This document shows positions 7,792-16,647 of a stretch of DNA of 64,000 bases, piece by piece; position 1 is the first letter of the stretch; the number at the start of each line of letters is the position of its first letter. Under the pieces are notes generated by a model that saw only the letters and a list, made by a program, of their open reading frames with translations, was not told where the DNA came from and did no database searches. The stretch is taken from contig JAVZDD010000004.1 in assembly GCA_038874075.1 (NCBI GenBank), positions 7,110-71,109 of the forward strand. The letters are read 5' to 3'. The position numbers and the translations under genes were made by a program. The stretch comes from Jingweiarchaeum tengchongense (GTDB lineage Archaea > Nanobdellota > Nanobdellia > Jingweiarchaeales > Jingweiarchaeaceae).

Positions 7792-8434
7792 AAAAATAAT
7801 CATAAAGAAAACAGCCGAATTTGTAAAGAAAAAACTTAGTAGTGAGCCGACGGGACATGATTGGTGGCATACTTATAGGGTTTGGAAGATGGCTTTGAAA
7901 ATTGCAAAGTATGAGCAAGGTGTGGATTTATTTGTGGTGCAAATTGCAGCACTCCTACATGATATAGAAGATTGGAAGTTTAATGATACTGGATTAAAGC
8001 TAACAAAAAGATGGCTCAGAAGGATGAACATTGATGAAAAAAAGATTTCTCAAATTTGTGAGATCATAAAAAATATTTCATTCAAAGGAGCATTTGTTAA
8101 ATCAAAAGTGAGCACAAAAGAGGGTATGATTGTACAAGATGCAGATAGGTTGGATGCAATTGGCGCGATTGGAATTGCAAGGACATTCGCTTACGGGGGG
8201 CACAAAGGTGTTGAGATTTACAACCCCAAGATTAAACCGAAGAAACATAAATCGTTTGTAGCATATAAGAGAAGCAGGAGTCCAACAATAAATCACTTCT
8301 ATGAAAAGTTACTCTTGTTGAAGAATATGATGAATACAAAAACCGCTAAGAAGGTTGCAATTGAAAGACATAAATTTATGAAAAAATTTTTACATCAATT
8401 TTTTAGAGAATGGAATTTAAAGGATGTAGAATGA
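7784..8434 (+). CDS. HD-domain phosphohydrolase
   Basis: The protein has the HD metal-dependent phosphohydrolase pattern: GHDWWHTYRVWKMALKIA near residue 26-43 (first His), then AALLHDIEDWKF near residue 62 (the HD pair), then VQDADRLDAIGAIGIARTF near residue 115 (the last Asp). The family hydrolyses nucleotides or related phosphoesters; the substrate cannot be told from sequence. I chose ATG 7784, with GGAG nine bases upstream, over a longer frame starting at 7754 inside the upstream gene. It overlaps the next gene at ATGA (8431). Confidence 0.9.
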   Translation: MNEKIIIKKTAEFVKKKLSSEPTGHDWWHTYRVWKMALKIAKYEQGVDLFVVQIAALLHDIEDWKFNDTGLKLTKRWLRRMNIDEKKISQICEIIKNISFKGAFVKSKVSTKEGMIVQDADRLDAIGAIGIARTFAYGGHKGVEIYNPKIKPKKHKSFVAYKRSRSPTINHFYEKLLLLKNMMNTKTAKKVAIERHKFMKKFLHQFFREWNLKDVE

Positions 8435-8817
8435 AAGGCACGTACATTTTAATAATTGAATTAAAGAAACACATTAAATTGAAAATCGGTTCACTCGGCT
8501 CGTTCGATTTTCCACAAGGCTTTTATTATTATGTTGGTTCTGCGCTTAACAATCTAGAAGCTAGAATTGCGAGACATATTAAAATTGCAGAGAAAAAAAG
8601 TGGGAAGAAAAGATGGCACATTGATTATTTGTTATCAAACAAAGAGGTAAGACTGAAAGGAATAGTTCTCCTTAAAGGCAAAGTTGAGCATAAGATTGCC
8701 AACAAATTAGACAGGAAGTTCCTTATAGTAGCAAAAAAATTTGGTTCGAGTGATTGCGGTTGTGTTACACATTTATTTTTTTCTAAAAAGTTTAAACCAC
8801 TCCAGATCGTATTTTAA
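8431..8817 (+). CDS. DUF123 (GIY-YIG-like) protein
   Basis: Begins MKGTYILIIELKKHIKLKIGSLGSFDFPQGFYYYVGSA, the DUF123 signature: G-x-Y-x-L at the start, then F.G.Y.YVGSA, then RI.RH and WHIDYLL, and a C-terminal SSDCGC..HLF. DUF123 is distantly related to GIY-YIG nucleases and is found alone or fused to endonuclease III in archaea, which implies DNA or RNA processing, unproven. The ATG overlaps the stop of the HD gene (ATGA), so translation is coupled; an upstream frame extension to 8410 lies inside that gene. Confidence 0.88.
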   Translation: MKGTYILIIELKKHIKLKIGSLGSFDFPQGFYYYVGSALNNLEARIARHIKIAEKKSGKKRWHIDYLLSNKEVRLKGIVLLKGKVEHKIANKLDRKFLIVAKKFGSSDCGCVTHLFFSKKFKPLQIVF

Positions 8818-8977
8818 TTTTTCCCAATTAATTTATTGTTACTATAATAAAATAGTAAAATATTTGAATACATTAAAATATAATTTTAACATAGAAAGTA
8901 AGTGAATGTCGCAAATAATTAAGATTTTACAAAAAATTAGGCTGGATGAAGAATTCAAAAATTGAAATTTATAGAAA

Positions 8978-9925
8978 ATGAGCGAAGAATTAATTCAAAA
9001 ATTATTAGAAGGAGATAAAAGAGCAATTGCAAAAGCGATAAGTTTAGTTGAGAATGAACCAAACAATGCTAAACAATTGATAAAAGAGATTTATCCTTAC
9101 ACAGGAAATTCTTATGTGATTGGGATTACTGGAGCTCCCGGCACTGGAAAAAGTACATTGATTGCAAAATTAATTCCAGAATTTTTGAAAGAAAAGAAAA
9201 GGGTTGGTGTTTTGTTAATCGATCCAAGCAGCCCATTCAGTGGTGGCGCAATATTCGGAAATAGAATAAGGATGTCTGACCTGACAAACGATGAGAATGT
9301 TTACATTAGAAGTATGGCAACAAGAGGGATGTTGGGTGGAGTATCTAGAGCGACAAGCGATGCAATAAAAATTTTTGATGCATCAGGTAAGGAAATAATA
9401 ATCATCGAAACGGTTGGTACAGGCCAAGTGGATGTTGATGTATTTAACAAAGTTCATACAAACGTTGTTATAACAGTGCCCGGCTTGGGAGATTATGTCC
9501 AAACATTGAAAGCAGGTATTCTTGAAATTGCTGATATATTTGTGGTAAACAAAGCTGATAGAGAAAATGCAGATAGGACAGTAAGTGATCTTGAAGAAAT
9601 GCTATCAATTGGTCCAAAGAAAGAGTGGAAGGTACCAATTATAAAAACAATAGCAACAGAAGGGAAAGGCATAGACAAACTTTATTATGAGATAAAACGA
9701 CATCAAAATTATTTGATGACTAGCAATCTTATGCAAGAGAAACAAAAAAAGATTTGCTACTCAGATTTGATCGACATAATTGAACAAGGTATTAGGAACA
9801 AAGTTCAAGATAAGGTAAAGAGCAAAAAATTTGATGAAATCCTAGGAAGAATCATTTCAAAGGAAATTGATCCATATTCCGCTTCAGAAGAGATATTAAA
9901 TAATGGAAAAAGGGAAATCAGATAA
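8978..9925 (+). CDS. meaB: MeaB/ArgK-type GTPase, chaperone of B12-dependent mutases
   Basis: MeaB-family GTPases load and protect adenosylcobalamin in methylmalonyl-CoA mutase or related mutases. Visible features are Walker A GAPGTGKST at residues 52-60, LLIDPSSPFSGGAIFGNRIRM, RSMATRGMLGG, IIETVGTGQVDVDV (switch region) and VNKADRENA (the NKxD motif). Length (315 aa) is normal. The partner mutase subunits are not in this window, so the target cannot be confirmed; the family can also serve isobutyryl- or ethylmalonyl-CoA mutases. A 160-base spacer separates it from the upstream gene. Confidence 0.93.
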   Translation: MSEELIQKLLEGDKRAIAKAISLVENEPNNAKQLIKEIYPYTGNSYVIGITGAPGTGKSTLIAKLIPEFLKEKKRVGVLLIDPSSPFSGGAIFGNRIRMSDLTNDENVYIRSMATRGMLGGVSRATSDAIKIFDASGKEIIIIETVGTGQVDVDVFNKVHTNVVITVPGLGDYVQTLKAGILEIADIFVVNKADRENADRTVSDLEEMLSIGPKKEWKVPIIKTIATEGKGIDKLYYEIKRHQNYLMTSNLMQEKQKKICYSDLIDIIEQGIRNKVQDKVKSKKFDEILGRIISKEIDPYSASEEILNNGKREIR

Positions 9926-9960
9926 AAGAACTTTTAAACCATTCATTTTTATATTCCAAT

Positions 9961-11280
9961 ATGAAATTTAAAATACACAAATCATGGCTTTTTCCAATTC
10001 AAGATAAACAAACGAGCATTCTAGAATTAATTCCAAGTAATTTTAAAAATGTTAAAAAAGTAAATATGTGTGTGTTATGTAAAGGAGCTAGGATGCTTTG
10101 TGGTAAATTAAGCTGCCCAATTCTTTTAAAATTTTATTATCAGAAGAAGACAGAACCAATGATAAATAAATTAAATTTAGAAGGCTCATCACCACCAAGT
10201 TTGTTTATTGGTAGGATAGGTTTTCCATATGTGCATATAGGACCACTGATACCCCCAATATATGGGGATACTTCTTTTTTAGATACACCAGAACTTTGGA
10301 TTGGGAAAAACATAGAAGAAATCGTGGACTTTAGATTTAAACTTGTAAGGGGAGAGTATAGGGTTAATGTTTATGATGTGAATAAGGAGAATAAAATAAT
10401 AGATGCAATAAAAGAACTAGCATTATCCGAATTCTCAGTAGATTCCGAAGCATTCTTTTCTAAAAAACCAAAAATGAAATTGATTTTAAACGATGAAGTG
10501 CAGCCATTTGGTCCATCAGCACCACTGAAAAAGTTAAGTATAAGAAGTATGAAGACAGACCATAAGATTGAGAGTGTCTATTATGATACTGATCTTAGGG
10601 CAAGCGAAGCAATAATGAAACTGTATAAAAATGGTGTTCTTGTTTCGAGGATACAAAGAGCTTTTAGTGCAGGAATTTTCGGAATTAAAAAACAACGTAG
10701 ATTTGTCCCAACAAGGTGGAGCATCACAGCCGTGGACAGCATCATTTCAAAAGAACTTTTAGAAAGTGTGAAAGAGTTCCCAATAATAAATGAGTATCGC
10801 GTATACGAATCAAATCAATTGGATAATAGATGGTTTGTACTTATGATACCAGATGTATGGAGTTTCGAGCTTATAGAAGCTTGGTATCCAAACACCGTAT
10901 GGAATCCTGAAGGAGAAAAAATTGTAATTTTTTCTGATTGTGAAAATTATTATGGAAGGAAAGGATATCCTGATATTGGAGGATGCTATTTTGCATCAAG
11001 ACTTGCAGTTGCTGAGCATCTCATCAAAGAAAAAAAACAGGCGAGCATAGTGATATTTAGGGAAGCGCACCCAGGGTACATTATGCCCGTTGGTGTTTGG
11101 AATGTGAGAGAAAATGTGAGAAATGCATTAAAAGGGAAACCAATGAAATTTACCAATTTAAAAGAGTCACTTAATTACATATCCTCTAAACTTGACATAA
11201 AGATGGAAATATGGATAAAAAATAGTAAGGTACTCAAAAACATTTTTTCTCAGCGTAGGATTCTTGAGTTTACAAATTGA
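9961..11280 (+). CDS. Archaeal Nre DNA-repair protein
   Basis: Nre (NreA/NreB) proteins are archaeal DNA-damage response proteins that bind the PCNA clamp. Key features: a zinc-finger-like CVLCKGARMLCGKLSCP at residues 38-54, then GSSPPSLFIGRIGFPYVHIGP around residue 75, SIRSMKTDHKIESVYYDTDLRASEA near residue 180, FGIKKQRRFVPTRWSITAVDS near residue 237, and DIGGCYFASRLAVAEHL near residue 339. The extreme C-terminus QRRILEF fits a PCNA-interaction box (Q1, aliphatic 4, aromatic 7). The gene is followed directly by a PhoU-like regulator with its own TATA box. Confidence 0.93.
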   Translation: MKFKIHKSWLFPIQDKQTSILELIPSNFKNVKKVNMCVLCKGARMLCGKLSCPILLKFYYQKKTEPMINKLNLEGSSPPSLFIGRIGFPYVHIGPLIPPIYGDTSFLDTPELWIGKNIEEIVDFRFKLVRGEYRVNVYDVNKENKIIDAIKELALSEFSVDSEAFFSKKPKMKLILNDEVQPFGPSAPLKKLSIRSMKTDHKIESVYYDTDLRASEAIMKLYKNGVLVSRIQRAFSAGIFGIKKQRRFVPTRWSITAVDSIISKELLESVKEFPIINEYRVYESNQLDNRWFVLMIPDVWSFELIEAWYPNTVWNPEGEKIVIFSDCENYYGRKGYPDIGGCYFASRLAVAEHLIKEKKQASIVIFREAHPGYIMPVGVWNVRENVRNALKGKPMKFTNLKESLNYISSKLDIKMEIWIKNSKVLKNIFSQRRILEFTN

Positions 11281-11284
11281 AAAG

Positions 11285-11292
11285 TATATATA
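11285..11292 (+). promoter_or_regulatory. TATA box for the AbrB-PhoU gene
   Basis: TATATATA sits 27 bases (centre to start) before the ATG at 11316, immediately after the stop of the nre gene. The distance predicts a leaderless or nearly leaderless transcript and supports ATG 11316 over the in-frame TTG 11277 and ATG 11307. Confidence 0.6.
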
Positions 11293-11315
11293 CAATCCAA
11301 ATTAATATGATTAAT

Positions 11316-12215
11316 ATGGAAACAAGAAAAGTACAAAAATCTGGCAAGGGAATTTTCATTTACTTACCCATTGATTGGTGCAGAGAATTTAAGATTACCA
11401 GAGGTAGCACGGTAAATTTGATTAAAGGAACGAGAGGAGAATTGATACTCGTTCCCTTCAAGATAAAAGAAGAGAAAAAAATATTTGTAATTAAAATGCG
11501 TGATGTGTCACCGAAGATACTTGATAAAGCGATTGTATCATCATATATCGTTGGTGCAAATGAATTTAATATACAATCTGAAAAAATAATACCAAGCAAA
11601 CTTGATGTCCAGAAGTATTTGGTTGGGCTCGAACTTTCACAAGCTACAGAAAATTCTGTTACATTTACTTCAACAATGAAACTTGAAGATGTTGAAGAAA
11701 AGATAATTATGTCAATTATAAGAAAGATAATTGCACTTACAGAACATTTAGATACAAAGAATTTTGAAGCCAAAAGAAGATTAGAAGATGATGTAGATAG
11801 GAGTAGATTATTATTGGATAGGACAATGCACCAAGCATTGACAGATCCAAGTTATAGGAGAGAATTAGAATTGACCACAGTTGGTTGCGTACATATAATA
11901 CAAATAAATAGACTCCTTGAAAGAATATCAGATTATCTTGCACTCTCACATTCCGACGATAAAAAATTAAACGAAGATTTGAGAAACTTAATGGGGATGC
12001 TTTTCTTGTCTCTTTCAGAGAAAAATCAGAAGAGAATCGAATCTTTGTTTATTGCAACTAGTGTTTGTATGAAAAAACTTGAAAGGGCAAAGAAAAAATT
12101 GGATGAAAGAGATTACATACGGTTGAAAAGAGTCGTAGAGCATGTTGAAGATATCGCCGAAATACTACTTGATGATTTATTTTATAATAATATGGTGCAA
12201 TTTGAATTAAAATGA
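11316..12215 (+). CDS. AbrB-domain / PhoU-domain regulator
   Basis: The N-terminus METRKVQKSGKGIFIYLPIDW, ending in GSTVNLIKG and GELILVPF, is an archaeal SpoVT/AbrB swapped-hairpin DNA-binding domain of about 45 residues. The rest is helical and matches a PhoU-type double three-helix bundle, with IIRKIIALTEH, then RRLEDDVDRSRLLLDR near residues 155-170, then HIIQINRLLERISDYLALS near residue 190. Such proteins are thought to tie phosphate transport to gene control in archaea. No phosphate transporter genes are in the window. The stop overlaps the next start at ATGA (12212). Confidence 0.88.
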   Translation: METRKVQKSGKGIFIYLPIDWCREFKITRGSTVNLIKGTRGELILVPFKIKEEKKIFVIKMRDVSPKILDKAIVSSYIVGANEFNIQSEKIIPSKLDVQKYLVGLELSQATENSVTFTSTMKLEDVEEKIIMSIIRKIIALTEHLDTKNFEAKRRLEDDVDRSRLLLDRTMHQALTDPSYRRELELTTVGCVHIIQINRLLERISDYLALSHSDDKKLNEDLRNLMGMLFLSLSEKNQKRIESLFIATSVCMKKLERAKKKLDERDYIRLKRVVEHVEDIAEILLDDLFYNNMVQFELK

Positions 12216-13015
12216 AAATAAGTGAAGTGTACTGCAAAACAGCATTATCAAAATCAGGACTTATTAATGTTGACTACGCACTGAATCCGTATCGAGGTTG
12301 TACCCATGATTGCGTTTACTGCTATGCACCTGCAATTCTCAGAGAAAAAAGGCAATGGGGTAAATTTGTGGATGTAAAAATAAATATGCCAACAGTACTA
12401 GCCAATGAAATTAAGAAAAAGAGGAGGGGTTTAGTTTATATTAGTTCAGTAACAGATGCCTATCAACCAGCTGAGAAAAGGTATGAAATAACAAGAAAGT
12501 GCTTAGAAGTTTTGTTAAAAGTAAATTTTCCAATTTCGATACAAACAAAATCAGTACTTGTACTTAGAGATTTGGACGTAATAAAAAAATTTTCAAATAA
12601 AGATATTGGATTTACAATTACAACGATTGATGATGATGATAGAAAAAAATATGAACCAAATAGTGCTCCAGTCGAAGAAAAATTCAATGCAATAAAAGAA
12701 ATTAAGGAATTTGGCGTAAATACATGGGTATTCATTGGACCATTTCTACCTTACATTACAGACAAAAACGATAACATTGAAAGGTTAATTAATAAACTTG
12801 CAGAGTTGCATGTTGATTATGTGATGATTGATAAATTGAACCTTAGACAAGGTGTATGGGATAGGATCAAATTCTTTCTTTCAAATCATTATCCAGAGTT
12901 AATAGGAAAATATGAAGAAATTTTTTTTAAAAAAAGTGATTATTACAAAAATGTTAAATTGAAAATAGTGGACTTATGTAAGCGTAATAACTTAAATTTT
13001 GAGTTCTGCTACTAA
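12212..13015 (+). CDS. SPL-family radical SAM protein
   Basis: Radical SAM iron-sulfur motif GCTHDCVYCYA at residues 29-39 (Cys30, 34, 37) follows LNPYRGC, the signature of the spore-photoproduct-lyase-like (Rv2578c-type) group. GLVYISSVTDAYQPAEKRYEITRKCLE and the later ITTIDDDDRKKYEPN, A..RFNAI-like segments also match. Members are common in archaea and bacteria; their substrates are unknown except for true photoproduct lyases. It overlaps the upstream AbrB-PhoU gene by four bases, so the two are probably translated together. Confidence 0.9.
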   Translation: MKISEVYCKTALSKSGLINVDYALNPYRGCTHDCVYCYAPAILREKRQWGKFVDVKINMPTVLANEIKKKRRGLVYISSVTDAYQPAEKRYEITRKCLEVLLKVNFPISIQTKSVLVLRDLDVIKKFSNKDIGFTITTIDDDDRKKYEPNSAPVEEKFNAIKEIKEFGVNTWVFIGPFLPYITDKNDNIERLINKLAELHVDYVMIDKLNLRQGVWDRIKFFLSNHYPELIGKYEEIFFKKSDYYKNVKLKIVDLCKRNNLNFEFCY

Positions 13016-13019
13016 ATGA

Positions 13020-14339
13020 TTATTTACCTCTTGCTAATCTTATGTGCGAAGATGCCAGTTCATCGCCACATGCAAGTGTGCCCAATAAATTTATTTCTTG
13101 TGCAGTAACCGCTGCGCCTATTATCTCAGCAAATTTCTTTGCATTTTCACCCGGTTTTTTACCAGCACCATAGCAACCCAGCATATCTAGGCACTCCTTA
13201 GCAGTTGCGTAACTTGTCCCACCACCAACTGTACCAATTTCCACACAAGGCAAAAATACACCAAACCTCAATGAACCATTTTTTAGAACTTCAGCTTTAT
13301 CAAATGCACTTGAGCTCTCAACAATTTGTGCTAGATCTTGCCCAGTTGCAGCAAATATCGCTGCAATTGTATTTGCTACATTTGCATTGAAACCAGTTAA
13401 TGTACCAGCCAAAGCAGAGCCCTGATAATTTTTTGAATAATTAATTCTTTCAATATCTCTTGGCTCAATTTCTTTTATTATCTCGCCATTTTCATTCATC
13501 AATTGATAATTCTTTTTTAATACCTCAAGAGGTATTATTACTTCTGTTTGGACACTCTTTCCCCTTCCAAAAATCACATTTATGTGTGTACTTTTCTTAT
13601 CAGCACACATATTTCCAGAAAGCGCCTTTAATTTCATTTCAGGATACTTTTCAAGGAGCACTTTTACTGCGTTTGCGGCATATTTAGTTGCTGAGTTCAT
13701 ACCCATACTATCTCCTGTTTGGAAAACGTATCTTAATTGTATCTCATTTAATATCTGAAATGTTTGTATGTCAACTAATTTACTTACCTTTCCTTCTCTC
13801 TCAGCTGCCTTCTTCATTTCATCGTAAAGTTCCCCCTTCTTATTTACTTCCTCACATAATTTAAATGCATCATCAATACTTGGCGTTTCAATAATTACAG
13901 ATCTTGTCATCGAATCTTTAGTCACAATACTCCTTACACCACCAGATTCATTTATCACATTACAACCCCGATTGAACCCAGCAATAAGTGCAGCTTCACA
14001 ATTAGCCAATGGAATATAAAATTCACCAATTGCATGATTACCTTTTATCTTTAATGGACCACCAAAGCCAAGCGGAACAACTGCACCACCAATGATCTGT
14101 TCAATCGCTGTGGTTTTTTTATCTATTGAGCAAAAGTCATCATAATGCTTTCTTATATGATTAAATTTCTTTCCAAGTTTTTGCTCCAGAAAGTCTATCC
14201 TTAGCACACTTGCATCTTTACAAGCATTTCCCCAGTCTTCTTTTTTACATTTATGAACATCTCTAAAAATGATATCTTCCAGTTCATATGCTTTAATCTC
14301 ACCCTTTAAAAATTTGTCTTTGATATTCTCGATTGACAT
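13020..14339 (-). CDS. hmgA: 3-hydroxy-3-methylglutaryl-CoA reductase
   Basis: Reduces HMG-CoA to mevalonate with NADPH, the committed step to archaeal lipids. The class I signature motifs are present: GGAVVPLGFGGPLKIKG, ANCEAALIAGFNRGCN (catalytic Glu), TGDSMGMNSATK (cofactor binding), SGNMCADKKSTHIN (catalytic Lys), ATGQDLAQIVES (catalytic Asp), GTVGGGTSYATAKECLDMLGC and the C-terminal ELASSHIRLARGK (catalytic His). Length is that of archaeal enzymes without a membrane anchor. GGTGATAAA precedes the ATG at 14339. It works downstream of the thiolase/HMG-CoA synthase pair at 4-7 kb but is transcribed separately. Confidence 0.97.
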   Translation of the reverse strand: MSIENIKDKFLKGEIKAYELEDIIFRDVHKCKKEDWGNACKDASVLRIDFLEQKLGKKFNHIRKHYDDFCSIDKKTTAIEQIIGGAVVPLGFGGPLKIKGNHAIGEFYIPLANCEAALIAGFNRGCNVINESGGVRSIVTKDSMTRSVIIETPSIDDAFKLCEEVNKKGELYDEMKKAAEREGKVSKLVDIQTFQILNEIQLRYVFQTGDSMGMNSATKYAANAVKVLLEKYPEMKLKALSGNMCADKKSTHINVIFGRGKSVQTEVIIPLEVLKKNYQLMNENGEIIKEIEPRDIERINYSKNYQGSALAGTLTGFNANVANTIAAIFAATGQDLAQIVESSSAFDKAEVLKNGSLRFGVFLPCVEIGTVGGGTSYATAKECLDMLGCYGAGKKPGENAKKFAEIIGAAVTAQEINLLGTLACGDELASSHIRLARGK

Positions 14340-14462
14340 TTTATCACCAATAAAGAATACTTTTCTTTATAAGTTAGTCATCTATAAGTGTTTTTAGCAG
14401 AAAGGTTTAAAAAGGCTGGTAAACTCAATAGTTTTTTATTTTCAAAATCTAATTTTAGATAT

Positions 14463-15446
14463 ATGGCTGATGTCATTTTTGTTGATAAACTAGAGAAATT
14501 AGAGAGGGCAATAAGGAGCTTTGATTTAAGTGCTTTTAAAATTGATAAATTACCAATAAAACTCCACATGGGTGAAGCCGGAAATAAATATTATGTAAAT
14601 CCAAAAATTGTGAAAATTATTGTTGATGAATTTAAGCGTATAGGTGCAAGTCCTTTTTTATTTGATACAATTTCAAAATATGAAGGACCAAGAGCGACAA
14701 AGTCAGGTTACAAAGTGGTTGCATTTAAACATGGATTCACAAAGCAAAATGTTGGATGTGATGTAATAATAGGTGATGAAGGCAAAGAGGTAGAAATTAA
14801 AGGTTACAAATTTGAGATAGCAAATGAGATATACAATGCACCTTGTTTCGTTGTAGTTTCTCATGCCAAAGGCCATAGTGATGCTGGATTTGGAGGAGCA
14901 ATAAAGAACCTTGGTATGGGGTGTGTTTCAAGAAAAACGAAAGGATTTATTCACTGTGCTGGGCAACCAAGAATAATGAAGGAGAGGTGTACACTTTGTG
15001 GAACATGTGAGGCAGCCTGTATATTTGATGCAATTAAGGTGAATGAGGAATGGAAGATAGATTATTCTAAATGCTTTGGTTGTGGTAGGTGTATTGCAGC
15101 ATGTCCAAATAAAGCATTAAAGCCAATAACTGAGAATTTGAGAAAAATGCTGGCATATGCAGCAAAAGCTTGCGTCAAAGGAAAAAAAGTACTTTACATA
15201 AATGTACTATTAAACATCACAAAATTTTGTGATTGTATGCCAAATCCATTGCCTATTATCTGTAGAGATATAGGTATCTTAGTTTCAGGTGATCCAGTCT
15301 CAATAGACAATGCTTCAATTGATCTGATCGAGAAATATAGTGGGAGAAAGTTAAAAGAAATAGAAGGTGTGGATCCAAGAGAACAGGTAATCGGTGGAGA
15401 AGAAGTGAAACTTGGAAGAGCAAGCTACGAATTGATAAAAATTTGA
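14463..15446 (+). CDS. DUF362 protein with two 4Fe-4S clusters
   Basis: The N-terminal two-thirds are a DUF362 domain: LPIKLHMGEAGNKYYVNPK, PFLFDTISKYEGPRATKSGY, VVVSHAKGHSDAGFGGAIKNLGMG. A bacterial-type ferredoxin insert follows, with CTLCGTCEAACIFDA and CFGCGRCIAACPNKA, each a CxxCxxCxxxCP-type pattern for a 4Fe-4S cluster. Role unknown, presumably electron transfer. I chose ATG 14463 over an in-frame GTG at 14388 because the family starts near MADVIFV and a TATA-like tttaaaaa lies about 55 bases upstream. Confidence 0.87.
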   Translation: MADVIFVDKLEKLERAIRSFDLSAFKIDKLPIKLHMGEAGNKYYVNPKIVKIIVDEFKRIGASPFLFDTISKYEGPRATKSGYKVVAFKHGFTKQNVGCDVIIGDEGKEVEIKGYKFEIANEIYNAPCFVVVSHAKGHSDAGFGGAIKNLGMGCVSRKTKGFIHCAGQPRIMKERCTLCGTCEAACIFDAIKVNEEWKIDYSKCFGCGRCIAACPNKALKPITENLRKMLAYAAKACVKGKKVLYINVLLNITKFCDCMPNPLPIICRDIGILVSGDPVSIDNASIDLIEKYSGRKLKEIEGVDPREQVIGGEEVKLGRASYELIKI

Positions 15447-15602
15447 GCGAAAGATTTTTAAAATAATACGTACTTTCAAGTTAAATTATGTATTACTTAA
15501 ATAAGAAACACAAGTGAACTATTTTTCCATAGTCTCAATTTTCTTAAATTCTGGTGGTTTAAATGGGTGGTCACTTAAAGCAACCTATATAAAAAGATTG
15601 GA

Positions 15603-16421
15603 ATGCACAATATGCTAGCATATAGGCTGCAAGAGAGTTACATACCTTACGAAACAAAAATAAAAACACTTGAGGAAACAATTAATACATTTAAAAGCGA
15701 AGATGAATTTTTTGAAAGAGCATTCTTACTTGAAACACAGTTCCCTCCAGGAATAGCATTTACTAACTTCGATGGTGATCAGCCAGAATTGTTGAATGAT
15801 TTCAAGAGAAACAGGGATCTTACTTTCTTTGCAGTTTTGGAATATACAAAAAATAATGCCTCATTAGAGATATACAAAGAAGTGTACGATGAGAACACAA
15901 ACGAAATCAATGTACTTGCTGGTTACGGAATGGCAATTAATACATCCAATATTTCTGTATTCAAAGAACAGGATGTAAAAGGTTATATAAGCTCAGTAAT
16001 TGTGCATCCAATCTATCGACAGAAAAATATAGCTAGCGAATTACTACAACCAATTCTAAAAAAATTTGATTCGATGAGAACATCCACATTTTTAACAACT
16101 TGGTGCAATAGTGATAACAGGATTAACTATTGTTATTATCCTCCAATAAAATTTTGGATGAGAAATGGTTATGAACCAGTGGATATCAAATTCGCTAGTG
16201 CAATACTGGATGGAATTAGAGAGATGCATGCAAGGGAAGGAATAAAAGGTAGGAATTATATTTTGATTGAGAAAGAAATTTCTTCACTTGAAAAATTATT
16301 GAATAATCACTTAGATCTACCAAAGAACATGCGGATTGCGATTTTGAAAGAATATTATGAACCAATAGGTTACAATGAGAATAGATGGGACGGAATAATA
16401 ATGTTAAGAAAGCCAAAATAA
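15603..16421 (+). CDS. GNAT-family N-acetyltransferase
   Basis: The segment YISSVIVHPIYRQKNIASELLQPILKKF at about residues 128-155 is the acetyl-CoA-binding motif A of GNAT enzymes (V.P.YR..NI...L). It is followed by a strand and the KFWMRNGYEPVDI segment typical of motif B. The substrate is unknown. The first 60 residues and last 70 have no recognisable signature. A TATA box tatataaa at 15586-15593 is close enough that a leaderless transcript from the second ATG (15612) is possible; both starts share frame. Confidence 0.8.
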   Translation: MHNMLAYRLQESYIPYETKIKTLEETINTFKSEDEFFERAFLLETQFPPGIAFTNFDGDQPELLNDFKRNRDLTFFAVLEYTKNNASLEIYKEVYDENTNEINVLAGYGMAINTSNISVFKEQDVKGYISSVIVHPIYRQKNIASELLQPILKKFDSMRTSTFLTTWCNSDNRINYCYYPPIKFWMRNGYEPVDIKFASAILDGIREMHAREGIKGRNYILIEKEISSLEKLLNNHLDLPKNMRIAILKEYYEPIGYNENRWDGIIMLRKPK

Positions 16422-16538
16422 TTTAAATTTTTATTTTAAGAATTTCTTTTTTCTTTACTTAGATAAAATTCGCCACTAGCAACTAATTTTAGTTTGTCTT
16501 TATTGTATACATTTATGTAACTGATTAAACTGAAGTCA

Positions 16539-16562
16539 AATCTCTTGGAAAAAAGAGAGATT
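16539..16562. other. Small hairpin in a 226-base convergent intergenic region
   Basis: Between the convergent genes ending at 16421 and 16648 the only structure I see is a 7-bp stem, AATCTCT (16539-16545) with AGAGATT (16556-16562), around a 10-base loop. It could help separate the two transcripts, but T-tracts typical of archaeal termination are also present nearby. Nothing else in the stretch looks like a gene or RNA. Confidence 0.25.
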
Positions 16563-16647
16563 GCCAGGCGTAATAGCTTTTTTAACACAGCTTCTTACGA
16601 ATAGAAGTATTAATATCAAAGAATTTATATCGTGTTACACGGTTGAC

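Noticed and set aside
8906..8965. 19-codon ORF (MSQIIKILQKIRLDEEFKN) just upstream of meaB
   Set aside because: Too short, no SD, no similarity to anything I recognise; an A+T-rich chance frame is as likely.
16422..16647. A possible small RNA in the largest gene-free stretch
   Set aside because: Only one weak 7-bp hairpin and T-rich sequence are present; no box C/D or H/ACA pattern is visible.
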